Positions 1 to 6,783 of a DNA stretch of 10,148 bases are shown piece by piece; the first letter of the stretch is position 1, and each line of letters opens with the position of its first letter. A model generated the notes under the pieces. The model did not search any database. It was not told where the DNA came from and saw only the letters and a list, made by a program, of their open reading frames with translations. Source of the stretch: an uncultured Bacilli bacterium (GTDB lineage Bacteria > Bacillota_I > Bacilli_A > RF39 > UBA660); assembly GCA_947591175.1 (NCBI GenBank), contig CANQDB010000048.1, forward strand, positions 1 to 10,148. The letters are read 5' to 3'. A program made the translations under genes and the position numbers.

Positions 1-795
1 AAACTTCCTAAACCTATATTTAATATTTTTAAAAAGTATGTAATCAAGTTTTATAAAAGTGCTGATCATTTAGTAGTTGTTAATCCTATCTTTAAGAAAG
101 ATATGGTCAAAGCGGGACTAGATGAGGATAAAATAACTTATATTCCAAATTTTGTCTCAAAGGAAAAATTTTATAAAAAGTCAAAAACTGAAATAAAAAA
201 ATTAAGAAAGAAATATTCTATCGATGAAAAGGCATTTGTCATTTTAGGAGCAGGTCAAGTACAAAATAGAAAAGGCGTCTTGGACTTCGTGGAAGTTGCT
301 AAAGCCTTACCAGATTGTACCTTTATATGGGCTGGAGGTTTCTCTTTTGGAGCAATTACCGATGGCTATGATGAACTAAGTAAAACTATTAAGAATCCTC
401 CAGAGAACGTTAAATTTTTAGGTATTATTCCACGTGAAGAGATGAATGATTTATATAATGTAGCCGATTTATTATTTGTTCCTTCATATAACGAACTATT
501 CCCTATGACAATCCTAGAAGCCGTCAGTACGGATACGCCAATTCTACTTAGAAATTTGGAATTATACGAAGATATTCTTTTCCACAAGTACGAGAGTGCT
601 TCTAATAACAAAGACTTTATAAAAAAGATTAAAGAGTTAAAAGAAAATCCAAAAGAGTATCAAAAACAAGTTGAGAATGCCAAAGAGATTTCTGCTTTCT
701 ACAGTAAAGAACACGTCTATGAGATGTGGAAAGGTTTCTATCAAGAAGTTGCCAAGGAAGGTAAAAGAAAGAAAAATAAGAAAAAGAAAAAATAG
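1..795 (+). CDS. GT4-family glycosyltransferase, 3' part (start lies outside the window)
   Basis: The frame is open from base 1, so this is the last 264 residues of a longer protein. Visible: the family-type inter-domain stretch HLVVVNP (visible residues about 23-29), PNFVS, then the nucleotide-sugar binding half with GAGQVQNRKGV (about 83-93), the AGGFSFG segment, PSYNELFPM and the EX7E motif (glutamates at visible residues 165 and 173). This is a GT-B fold, retaining GT4 enzyme. From memory, the GQVQxRKG...GGFSFG...NELFPM pattern resembles diacylglycerol glycolipid glycosyltransferases of Bacillota (glycolipid or lipoteichoic acid anchor synthesis at the inner membrane face); that assignment is inference. 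The protein ends in a strongly basic tail with ten lysines in the last thirteen residues, which could help it bind anionic membrane. Its TAG stop lies in the terminator hairpin shared with the convergent histidine kinase gene. Family certain, substrate not. Confidence 0.85.
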   Translation, partial: KLPKPIFNIFKKYVIKFYKSADHLVVVNPIFKKDMVKAGLDEDKITYIPNFVSKEKFYKKSKTEIKKLRKKYSIDEKAFVILGAGQVQNRKGVLDFVEVAKALPDCTFIWAGGFSFGAITDGYDELSKTIKNPPENVKFLGIIPREEMNDLYNVADLLFVPSYNELFPMTILEAVSTDTPILLRNLELYEDILFHKYESASNNKDFIKKIKELKENPKEYQKQVENAKEISAFYSKEHVYEMWKGFYQEVAKEGKRKKNKKKKK

Positions 796-815
796 TCACC
801 GCGGTGGCTATTTTT
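785..815. terminator. Bidirectional intrinsic terminator containing both stop codons
   Basis: The palindrome at 793-810 (TAGTCACC-GC-GGTGGCTA) forms a stem of about 7 bp with one G-T wobble and a CGCG loop. An A run lies on the left (785-792) and a T run on the right (811-815), so it can end transcripts from either side. The TAG stop of the glycosyltransferase (793-795) is the left foot of the stem, and the stop of the histidine kinase (808-810, read as TAG on the minus strand) is the right foot. Confidence 0.85.
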
Positions 816-2709
816 GATTGTTATCTTCGCCAGTAATTACATATTGTGGAACTTCGTCCCAATTTACTTCCTTGTTATCCTTTTCGAAAAGGGCAGTTAA
901 TTTTTCAGCGATTTGATCTTTCGTAAATGGTTTAGGAATATAATCTTGGAATCCTGCTTCAATATAATGATCCCTTGCTCCTTGAACAGCATCGGCCGTT
1001 AAAGCAAAGACTGGAATATGGAAATTAGGATTTTCTTTTAATTTTTTTAGAGTTGTTTCCCCAGACATTTCAGGCATCATAATATCCATTAGAATCAAGT
1101 CATAAGTATTGGCTGCTTTTATTTTTTCTAAGCAAGATGCTCCACTTTCACATTCATCGACGATAATACCCAACGTTTCTAGAACTCTTTTAGCAACTTT
1201 GATATTCAATTTGTTATCATCCACAATAAGTACTTTTTTGCCTTCAAAAGAAATAGTTTTTGCTTGTACTGGAGTTGAAATAGTAGTTGGAGTAGTTATA
1301 GTTATTTGTGGTTTTATCTTTTGAGGAATGGTGGCAATAAATAGAGAACCTTTTCCAAATTCACTTTGAACATTGATACTGCCATGCATTTTATCGAGTA
1401 AGGCTTTGGTAATAGCAAGTCCTAAGCCAGTTCCTTCGACTGTCGTATTTCTGTCCATATCGAGACGTTCAAACTTAGTGAAGAGACGATCTATTTGTTC
1501 TTTTTTAATACCTCGTCCAGAATCTTCGACACTAACTATTAGCATACAAACATTTTCTTTATTGATACATTTTATATTTAGATTTATAAAGCCTTGTTCG
1601 GTATATTTAATGGCATTAGTTAGCAAATTGTTAATAATTTCTTTGACGTGAACTTTATCCCCAATTAATTCGTTAGGAACATCTTCTTGAATCGTCATCT
1701 TAAAATCAATCGGTTTATCTCCAATTCTAGTAGCACTTACTTTAACTAACTTGGTTACCTCATCTCTAAAGAAATATGGTTCTTCAACAATATCCATCTT
1801 ATCGCTTTCAATTTTGTTGATATCCAAAATATTACCGACAATTTCAAGTAACGTTTGAGAAGCATTTTGAATGTCTGTGGAGTCTTCGATTACTTCTTTT
1901 GGAAGTTGGTCCTTATAAGAATTAATATCTTCCGATAAACCGATAATAGCATTTAATGGAGTTCTTATCTCATGAGACATCGAACTTAAGAAATCCGATT
2001 TAGCGTGATTTGCTTTTTCCGCTTGAGTTTTGGCAAGTTCTAGTTGCTCAATTATTTTTAAATCAGGATTTTCAATCGTAAAATACATAATAAAGGTAAC
2101 AACAGTATCAACACCAGTCATCACTAATAATTCAGGATGTAATTTTTGAACAATTCCTGCAATACTTCCAAGGACAATTAGTAAAATCATTGGTAATAGT
2201 TTTTTATAATTTAAGTTCTTGTGGTTAATCACAATACAAATGACCCAAATAGTAATCAGGATGCTATAAGAATAGAAGAGAAAATCTACCGATGGTCCAT
2301 AAGAGTACATAGCTCCTGGTTCAGTACTATAATACATGGGTAAAAGAATGATTAGGACTACATTAATTAAAAGGTAGCTATAGCAAAATAGTCTTATTTT
2401 CTTCCGATAATTAGAATGATTCTGTTTTTTAGATGAAAGAATAAATAGGTAATATGTAAATAATAAGATGTAACAAGCATAGTAGATTAACAAGGCATGG
2501 GTCGCCAAACTATTAAGGATTGGCATCGTATCTATATGCGTAACTGTGTAAAAGCATAGAAGTTCAATAAGAAGACCTATTTCGTTAATAATCATTATCT
2601 TTTTAAATATTTCTGTTTCGTCGTTCACGACACGTTTTACTGAAAAGAAGACAATTAACAAAATAGTCATATAAACTAAACTAGTTATTTGTAACCATAT
2701 CATACTCAT
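808..2709 (-). CDS. Membrane hybrid histidine kinase with C-terminal receiver domain
   Basis: 633 residues. The first ~212 residues contain about seven hydrophobic segments (near 7-24, 38-56, 68-92, 106-125, 141-163, 169-188, 194-211), a membrane sensor with little extracytoplasmic sequence. A short linker helix leads to HisKA with SHEIRTP, phospho-acceptor His246. The ATPase domain has the N box (Asn361, Asn365), G1 box DSGRG (396-400), F box near 413 and G2 box GTGLGLA (426-432). A Thr/Pro-rich linker (about 467-483) leads to a receiver domain with Asp497/Asp498, phospho-acceptor Asp542, Thr571 and Lys593. All catalytic residues are present, so it should be active. No Hpt domain and no DNA-binding response regulator are visible nearby, so the output is unknown. 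The start is supported by AGGAAAG 6 bases upstream. The gene lies downstream of the adenylate-forming ligase but is separated from it by a terminator. Confidence 0.93.
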   Translation of the reverse strand: MSMIWLQITSLVYMTILLIVFFSVKRVVNDETEIFKKIMIINEIGLLIELLCFYTVTHIDTMPILNSLATHALLIYYACYILLFTYYLFILSSKKQNHSNYRKKIRLFCYSYLLINVVLIILLPMYYSTEPGAMYSYGPSVDFLFYSYSILITIWVICIVINHKNLNYKKLLPMILLIVLGSIAGIVQKLHPELLVMTGVDTVVTFIMYFTIENPDLKIIEQLELAKTQAEKANHAKSDFLSSMSHEIRTPLNAIIGLSEDINSYKDQLPKEVIEDSTDIQNASQTLLEIVGNILDINKIESDKMDIVEEPYFFRDEVTKLVKVSATRIGDKPIDFKMTIQEDVPNELIGDKVHVKEIINNLLTNAIKYTEQGFINLNIKCINKENVCMLIVSVEDSGRGIKKEQIDRLFTKFERLDMDRNTTVEGTGLGLAITKALLDKMHGSINVQSEFGKGSLFIATIPQKIKPQITITTPTTISTPVQAKTISFEGKKVLIVDDNKLNIKVAKRVLETLGIIVDECESGASCLEKIKAANTYDLILMDIMMPEMSGETTLKKLKENPNFHIPVFALTADAVQGARDHYIEAGFQDYIPKPFTKDQIAEKLTALFEKDNKEVNWDEVPQYVITGEDNNQK

Positions 2710-2734
2710 TTACATCTTTCCTATTCTATAGTAA

Positions 2735-2763
2735 AGAATACCATATTTATTCAAAAAACCCAA
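2735..2763 (-). promoter_or_regulatory. Possible promoter of the histidine kinase gene
   Basis: On the minus strand a TTGGGT -35-like element (2758-2763) and an extended -10, TGG-TATTCT (hexamer 2735-2740), are 17 bp apart, directly after the T-tract of the ligase terminator. The -35 is a weak match; the TGn extension supports the -10. Confidence 0.4.
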
Positions 2764-2764
2764 G

Positions 2765-2805
2765 AAAAAAATTAGTTATCACGCGTGTGATTTAACTAAT
2801 TTTTT
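2765..2805 (-). terminator. Terminator of the adenylate-forming ligase gene, overlapping its last codons
   Basis: The arms AAAAAATTAGTTA and TAACTAATTTTTT pair perfectly over 13 bp, and inside them TCAC/GTGA pairs around GCGT with a small TT bulge. Read on the minus strand the stem ends in a T run (2771-2765). The stop codon (2779-2781) and the final codons of the ligase lie within the hairpin. Confidence 0.88.
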
Positions 2806-4575
2806 AGGAGTTTTAGTATTTGTTTCCTGATACATTTCGGTAAGTTTATTTAAATCGACTTTTAACCCTGGAGTTTTAGGTATTTCAGGAATTGGAATGT
2901 ACTCAGTTGGAATGGTGTAGCGAGCAATATGTTCTTGAGCGCAAATATCATTGATTTGGCTAACCATATCATCACCAAACGTCGTTCCTTCTTTTAAAAC
3001 GATGTAGGCAACGGGACGAGTGATTCTAGCATCATCCGGAACCATGATTATTTCACAGGCTTCAATCGACGGATGTAGGGATACTATTTGTTTAATAGTA
3101 TCTGGGAAGACTTTAGTAGGCATACCATTTCCATCACGTGAGATTTCAATTCGACGAAGACGTCCATCCATAAATAGTTGGCCTTTGTCGTCGTAATGAG
3201 CCATGTCTTCAGTTCTGTACCAGCGAATACCATTTTCGTCTGTTACTAAGGCTTGAGCAGTCGTAATATCGTCGTGATAGTAACCTTTCATCATGGTAGG
3301 TGAATATAGATAGAGTTCTCCAGAAGCATTTGGTCCTAGTTTTTCGCCAGTATCGACGTCGACAATTTTGAAAACATTACCGATAAGTGGTTTACCAATT
3401 GTTTCAGCAGGCATACCTTGTTCGTAAGAATAACAGAAACAACCACCACATTCCGAGGCACCATAGCCTTGACCGATTTCAACACTTGAGTTATTTTCTT
3501 TTAATTTTTGCTCGGCCATGGCCTTTAATTTTGGAGTTCGATAGTCACCACCTGTCGTAATAGACTTTAAAAATGATAAATCCATATTCTTCAAGTTCTT
3601 ATCATTTACCATATCTTCGACATATGATGGGATTGTGTTCCAGTGATTGAAACGATACTGTTTAAGACGTTTACTAATTTTCTTCGAATCAAATAATGGA
3701 TCTAGGTCAACTGTAACGCCTAAACATAACGGTTCATGAATACTATTAAATAAACTATAGAAAATCCAAATAGGCAAAGTCGTTAAAATTGAATCATTTG
3801 GAGCAAAGACGTCACAAGTCATACCCATTTGAACAGGAATGGCATTGAGATTTTCGTTTGTCATTAAAGGCCTTTTAGCTTTTCCTGTCGAACCGCTAGT
3901 AGAGGCGATAGCAATTCCTTGATTCTTTTCATAGTAAGGAATAACTTCTCTAGTTGATTTTTTACCGAGTTCTAAAAAATCGTTCCATTTAAAACATTTT
4001 GGATCAGCATTTACGGCATTGCCGATTTTCTTAACCATTTCGATCATTTTAAATTTTACCATGTCACCATAGAAGCCGGTTGGAAATGATGCATCAAGAG
4101 GTGCCGCAACGACAAATGAAATGTTGTTTTCTTCAGTAAACTTCATCATATCTTTATCGTAAAAGATACTGTTTACAACTAGTGCTTTAGCTTTAGCATC
4201 GTGTAATTCTTCTTCGATTGATTTTTTCTCATGAGTAGCATTGACCATGTAGACTAAGGCTCCAATTTTGTTTAAAGCATAAAATGAAATAATCGCTTCA
4301 GGTGTCGATAGCATTGCCATAGCAACTGTATCATTAGGCTTGATTCCTTTTTCTTGGAAGGCTTTGGCAACCGTATCGATTTTCGCAAATAGTTCTCCAA
4401 AAGTATATTTTCTTCCCAAGTAGTTTAGGGCATATTTATCTAAGCGATCACTATTGCAACGATACAAAAATTGATACGCCGATTCTCTCGGTAATAATTC
4501 TTCAACCTTTTGAAATTCTTTTAATTGTAATATTTGTCCTCTTAATTCTAATAATTCTCTTTTTGTTAAAGCCAT
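2779..4575 (-). CDS. ANL-superfamily adenylate-forming ligase (acyl-CoA synthetase-like)
   Basis: 598 residues, normal length for a stand-alone AMP-forming ligase. Seen: the ATP-binding loop STSGSTGKAK (225-234), a TTGGD segment (340-344), the YGASE motif (371-375, cf. YGxTE), YRTEDM (453-458) with the ribose-binding Asp457, the hinge and Arg472 in GRLRR, and near the C-terminus IPKTPGLK with Lys572 at the place of the adenylation lysine. These place it in the family that activates a carboxylate as acyl-AMP and passes it to CoA or a carrier thiol. Odd points: YRTED replaces the usual TGD, and the segment after GRLRR (473-496) departs from the common A8 pattern IKxxGxxI. The acyl substrate and acceptor are therefore unknown; no carrier protein gene is in view. 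No membrane segments are seen. AGGGGG lies 7 bases before the ATG, and a consensus-like promoter precedes it. Confidence 0.88.
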   Translation of the reverse strand: MALTKRELLELRGQILQLKEFQKVEELLPRESAYQFLYRCNSDRLDKYALNYLGRKYTFGELFAKIDTVAKAFQEKGIKPNDTVAMAMLSTPEAIISFYALNKIGALVYMVNATHEKKSIEEELHDAKAKALVVNSIFYDKDMMKFTEENNISFVVAAPLDASFPTGFYGDMVKFKMIEMVKKIGNAVNADPKCFKWNDFLELGKKSTREVIPYYEKNQGIAIASTSGSTGKAKRPLMTNENLNAIPVQMGMTCDVFAPNDSILTTLPIWIFYSLFNSIHEPLCLGVTVDLDPLFDSKKISKRLKQYRFNHWNTIPSYVEDMVNDKNLKNMDLSFLKSITTGGDYRTPKLKAMAEQKLKENNSSVEIGQGYGASECGGCFCYSYEQGMPAETIGKPLIGNVFKIVDVDTGEKLGPNASGELYLYSPTMMKGYYHDDITTAQALVTDENGIRWYRTEDMAHYDDKGQLFMDGRLRRIEISRDGNGMPTKVFPDTIKQIVSLHPSIEACEIIMVPDDARITRPVAYIVLKEGTTFGDDMVSQINDICAQEHIARYTIPTEYIPIPEIPKTPGLKVDLNKLTEMYQETNTKTPKKLVKSHA

Positions 4576-4581
4576 TTAAAA

Positions 4582-4588
4582 TCCCCCT
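4582..4588 (-). promoter_or_regulatory. Ribosome binding site of the ligase gene
   Basis: AGGGGGA on the minus strand, with the GGGGG core 7-9 bases before the ATG at 4575; it fixes the start. Confidence 0.7.
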
Positions 4589-4619
4589 AAAAACTGATTT
4601 TTTTACTACAACGTTGCAT

Positions 4620-4638
4620 ATTGTAACACAAATAGTTT
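4620..4638 (-). promoter_or_regulatory. Promoter of the adenylate-forming ligase gene
   Basis: On the minus strand TTGCCT (4633-4638) and TACAAT (4620-4625), the latter 5 of 6 to consensus. The region between them is 4626-4632 on these calls when read as one continuous element, so spacing must be checked: counted along the minus strand, the -10-like element TACAAT is followed by ATGC and lies close to a T-rich tract. The element sits downstream of the preceding operon's terminator and about 40 bases before the ATG, so the ligase is probably its own transcription unit. Confidence 0.35.
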
Positions 4639-4662
4639 AAAAAGGCAAATTCCTGAAACCCC

Positions 4663-4688
4663 AAAAAAAGGAACCAAAAAGTGGTTCT
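4663..4688 (-). terminator. Terminator of the sigma/anti-sigma/protease operon
   Basis: On the minus strand GAACCA-CTTTT-TGGTTC forms a 6-bp stem (arms 4682-4687 and 4671-4676), followed by CC-type bases and a run of seven T (4669-4663). It starts 12 bases after the stop codon of the last operon gene. Confidence 0.82.
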
Positions 4689-4699
4689 CTTTCATTATT

Positions 4700-5395
4700 T
4701 TATTGTTTAACATCGAAGTTAACTATATCTTTAATACTTACCCATTCACCAGTAACGTTATCTTTTACTTTTAGGCTTTGAATTCCTTGTGGAGTTATAG
4801 TTGTTGGATCTTGATTTTGTAATTCTCTCGTTCCATATTGATAAGCGCCGATATGATAGATTCCTTCATCTGATTTATGCATGAATACTAAGTAAGTTTT
4901 GCCTGTTTCTAATTCGATGTCTCCACTAGCCCTTGCATCAACTATAGTATTAGAATGATCTGTTCCACTTTCTTTAGCTAAGTTGATTAGTTTTTCAGGA
5001 TCATCTACGCCTTTAATCCATTCAGTCCAAGGCATTTTTCCACCAGTTCTTTCAAAAGTAATGGTATTGTCCATATTTCCTTTAAGAACAGATAATACTT
5101 GGGCTTTACCCTTACTATAAACCATCGATGGAGTTCCAGTTGTTTCATTGATGTTACTTACTTTATCGATAGACGAAATATTTACTAAAGCAACATAATC
5201 ATACAAATCATTTACAACATTCATATCAGATATGTTTTGAGCCATATCAAATTCATATCCAACTTCAAAAATATCTTCATTCTTTTCAGGAATATGTTCT
5301 AAGCTTACATTACTAGGACGAAGATATTCACATACAGCAAAAGCGCTTACAACTGCTACTACTACGGCAAGGGAAGCAATTATTTTCTTTTTCAT
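4700..5395 (-). CDS. Exported beta-rich protein, possible partner of the adjacent protease (OB/NTR-like pattern)
   Basis: 231 residues, family not recognised with certainty. The N-terminus MKKK plus a hydrophobic stretch to residue 21 is a signal peptide or membrane anchor. Ala18-Phe-Ala20 would suit signal peptidase I; the lone cysteine, Cys22, follows a poor lipobox (FAVC), so a lipoprotein is possible but not convincing. Residues about 62-190 look like a beta-barrel domain: VALVNISSI, then KAQVLSVLKGN (97-107), ITFERTGG (112-119), and ELETGKTYLVF (161-171). From memory, this order (strand pair, 'V-x-V-LKG', 'GG', 'G-x-x-YLVF') resembles OB-fold domains of NTR/TIMP type; this is inference. 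It is the last gene of the operon, and its AGGAGG overlaps the protease stop codon, so the two are translationally coupled and probably work together outside the membrane. Tyrosine-rich, no catalytic motif seen. Confidence 0.8.
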   Translation of the reverse strand: MKKKIIASLAVVVAVVSAFAVCEYLRPSNVSLEHIPEKNEDIFEVGYEFDMAQNISDMNVVNDLYDYVALVNISSIDKVSNINETTGTPSMVYSKGKAQVLSVLKGNMDNTITFERTGGKMPWTEWIKGVDDPEKLINLAKESGTDHSNTIVDARASGDIELETGKTYLVFMHKSDEGIYHIGAYQYGTRELQNQDPTTITPQGIQSLKVKDNVTGEWVSIKDIVNFDVKQ

Positions 5396-5404
5396 ATCCT
5401 ATTT

Positions 5405-5411
5405 CCTCCTA
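5405..5411 (-). promoter_or_regulatory. Ribosome binding site overlapping the protease stop codon
   Basis: AGGAGG (5405-5410, minus strand) stands 9 bases before the ATG at 5395. The TAG stop of the protease (5409-5411) supplies its first two bases, which points to translational coupling of the two exported proteins. Confidence 0.85.
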
Positions 5412-5999
5412 ATAAATTTTGTACAAAGCATCGGTATCACAACGTTGGACGGTTTGAACTGTTCTAAACCAACTTTGACTCATAATGCTATCTGCATTTG
5501 TTGAAAGTACCTCAGGGTGTGCCAAACCAAATGTATGACCCATTTCATGGGCAATTGTTCCCTGGACTTCAGTAGCATTTCGATAATGATTAGCATCATC
5601 ATTTATTTGGACTCTAGTAAATACGTATGACTGATAATCTGGAATTACAGGATTACCACTGTTGTCATAAAATTCCGCCATTCCATAATAGTCTGCATTA
5701 TCTTCTGGAAAATAGGAATTCGGTTTTGCATAAAAATCTAGCATAGTACCAGAATTGGAAGAAGCCGCTACTAAATTTACAGGGCTTGTCCAGCCGGGAC
5801 TTTCCCAGTTATGTTCGGCATTAATAATTAAATATTCATAGAATCCCGTACCACTATTGTAATCAATATAATAAGAAACTCGCGAAATACCTCTAGTAAA
5901 GCCATGACCTAATATAGGAACTACAGCCGCTTGGACACTTAAAGGCATTAAGATAATAGTAAGTATAGTAGCAAATAATAAATTCTTTAAATTTTTCAA
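5409..5999 (-). CDS. Secreted metzincin (matrixin-like) zinc metalloprotease
   Basis: 196 residues. Signal peptide: MKNLKN, a hydrophobic core (7-20) and a likely cleavage after Val22-Gln-Ala24. The catalytic zinc motif HEMGHTFGLAH (His151, Glu152, His155, Gly158, His161) is the full metzincin HExxHxxGxxH, and SIMS (171-174) supplies the Met-turn methionine Met173. It should hydrolyse peptide bonds outside the cell. The mature part (~172 residues) is about one matrixin catalytic domain. No prodomain and no cysteine-switch motif are seen; the only cysteine is Cys187, after the active site. Start: the longest in-frame start is TTG at 5999, supported by AAAGGA 7 bases upstream and needed to keep the signal peptide; an in-frame TAG lies further upstream. 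It is the third gene of the ECF sigma operon and is coupled to the following exported protein. Substrate unknown. Confidence 0.9.
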   Translation of the reverse strand: MKNLKNLLFATILTIILMPLSVQAAVVPILGHGFTRGISRVSYYIDYNSGTGFYEYLIINAEHNWESPGWTSPVNLVAASSNSGTMLDFYAKPNSYFPEDNADYYGMAEFYDNSGNPVIPDYQSYVFTRVQINDDANHYRNATEVQGTIAHEMGHTFGLAHPEVLSTNADSIMSQSWFRTVQTVQRCDTDALYKIY

Positions 6000-6006
6000 A
6001 ATTTTT

Positions 6007-6012
6007 TCCTTT
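6007..6012 (-). promoter_or_regulatory. Ribosome binding site deciding the TTG start of the protease
   Basis: AAAGGA on the minus strand, 7 bases before TTG at 5999. No ATG or GTG lies in frame between this TTG and the upstream stop, and the next inner ATG would remove most of the signal peptide. Confidence 0.6.
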
Positions 6013-6026
6013 CTTATACTACCGCA

Positions 6027-6046
6027 ATTATACTATTATCACCTCC
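6027..6046 (-). promoter_or_regulatory. Orphan Shine-Dalgarno-like sequence and TATAAT hexamer between anti-sigma and protease genes
   Basis: In the 61-base gap the minus strand carries GGAGGTGA (6039-6046), nearly perfect for 16S pairing, but no ATG follows at useful distance; only TTG-CGG-TAG can be read. A TATAAT hexamer (6027-6032) follows, without a good -35 at 16-18 bp. It could be a relic start, a tiny leader peptide or a weak internal promoter. Confidence 0.35.
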
Positions 6047-6060
6047 AATTACTGATAGAA

Positions 6061-6783
6061 CTATCTAATAACAATGTTTATTATCTTTTCTAGGTCATCA
6101 TTTGAAAAGTTTTTAAGTTCTATTTCAAAAGCTAAGTCGTTTTTTATAAAATCAATGTAGTATTTATTATCAAAATGTAATATTTTTAAAGCCTGATTAT
6201 CAATATAACACTCTTTGGCGTTTGCAAGTTCGTGGGTAATAATATCTTTTTTATATGTAGATTTTAGATATGCTGGTTCAAAATCTTTTAATGTCACATC
6301 AAAAGTCAATTTCTTTTCTCCTTCATCGGTGTATATTACCACATATTCTACTAATTTACCATCTTCATAACCACCTAAAATAGTATCTTTTTGACCATTG
6401 AAGTTTTGGTCATATATTTTATCAACCATAGAAAATACACTATCCGTAATATCAGGATTTTTTTTGATTATATTTCTCCAAGGATTATCTATCAGATTAA
6501 ATTGTATATGATCAACTTCATTTATATATAAGTCATTGATTTGTTGATCTGGTGTTTCTGGGACCTGTGGATTTCCTTCTAATTGTTTATTACCTTGTGG
6601 GAATAATAGAAAAGCTGAAGCAACTATTACTACTATGCCTAGCACTGCTAGAGTAGGTTTCCATATAGGCTTCTTGGTTTTCTTTTTTTCGGATTCTTCT
6701 ATTCTCTTCATAATTGCTTTATAATTTTCTTCTTTATTAAATTCTTGTTCAAAAAGATCGGATACCAGTTTATTTCTAGACAT
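6061..6783 (-). CDS. Single-pass membrane anti-sigma factor-like protein
   Basis: 240 residues from the chosen start. Residues 1-40 are charged and predicted cytoplasmic, 44-61 form one transmembrane helix (LAVLGIVVIVASAFLL), and 62-240 form an outside domain that begins with a Pro/Gln-rich stretch. This is the layout of a sigma-binding membrane protein. There is no zinc anti-sigma HxxxCxxC motif, so the call rests on topology and on its place directly after the ECF sigma gene. Start: an ATG at 6792 would sit directly against AAGGAGG (6793-6799) with no spacer; the ATG at 6783 is 9 bases away and is preferred. This gives an 8-base overlap with the sigma gene (ATGTCTAG), typical of translational coupling. 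It presumably holds the sigma factor inactive and releases it on an envelope signal. Confidence 0.85.
   Translation of the reverse strand: MSRNKLVSDLFEQEFNKEENYKAIMKRIEESEKKKTKKPIWKPTLAVLGIVVIVASAFLLFPQGNKQLEGNPQVPETPDQQINDLYINEVDHIQFNLIDNPWRNIIKKNPDITDSVFSMVDKIYDQNFNGQKDTILGGYEDGKLVEYVVIYTDEGEKKLTFDVTLKDFEPAYLKSTYKKDIITHELANAKECYIDNQALKILHFDNKYYIDFIKNDLAFEIELKNFSNDDLEKIINIVIR

Noticed and set aside
366..611. Open frame of 81 codons on the minus strand inside the glycosyltransferase
   Set aside because: Antisense to a clear GT4 coding region, with no ribosome binding site or family resemblance.
1109..1651. Two plus-strand open frames inside the histidine kinase gene
   Set aside because: They run antisense to the conserved kinase and receiver domains and are shadows of that gene.
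4620..4638. Reading the ligase promoter as a firm consensus promoter
   Set aside because: The TTGCCT and TACAAT hexamers look good singly, but by coordinates they are only 7 bp apart, not 17, so the element is listed at low confidence.
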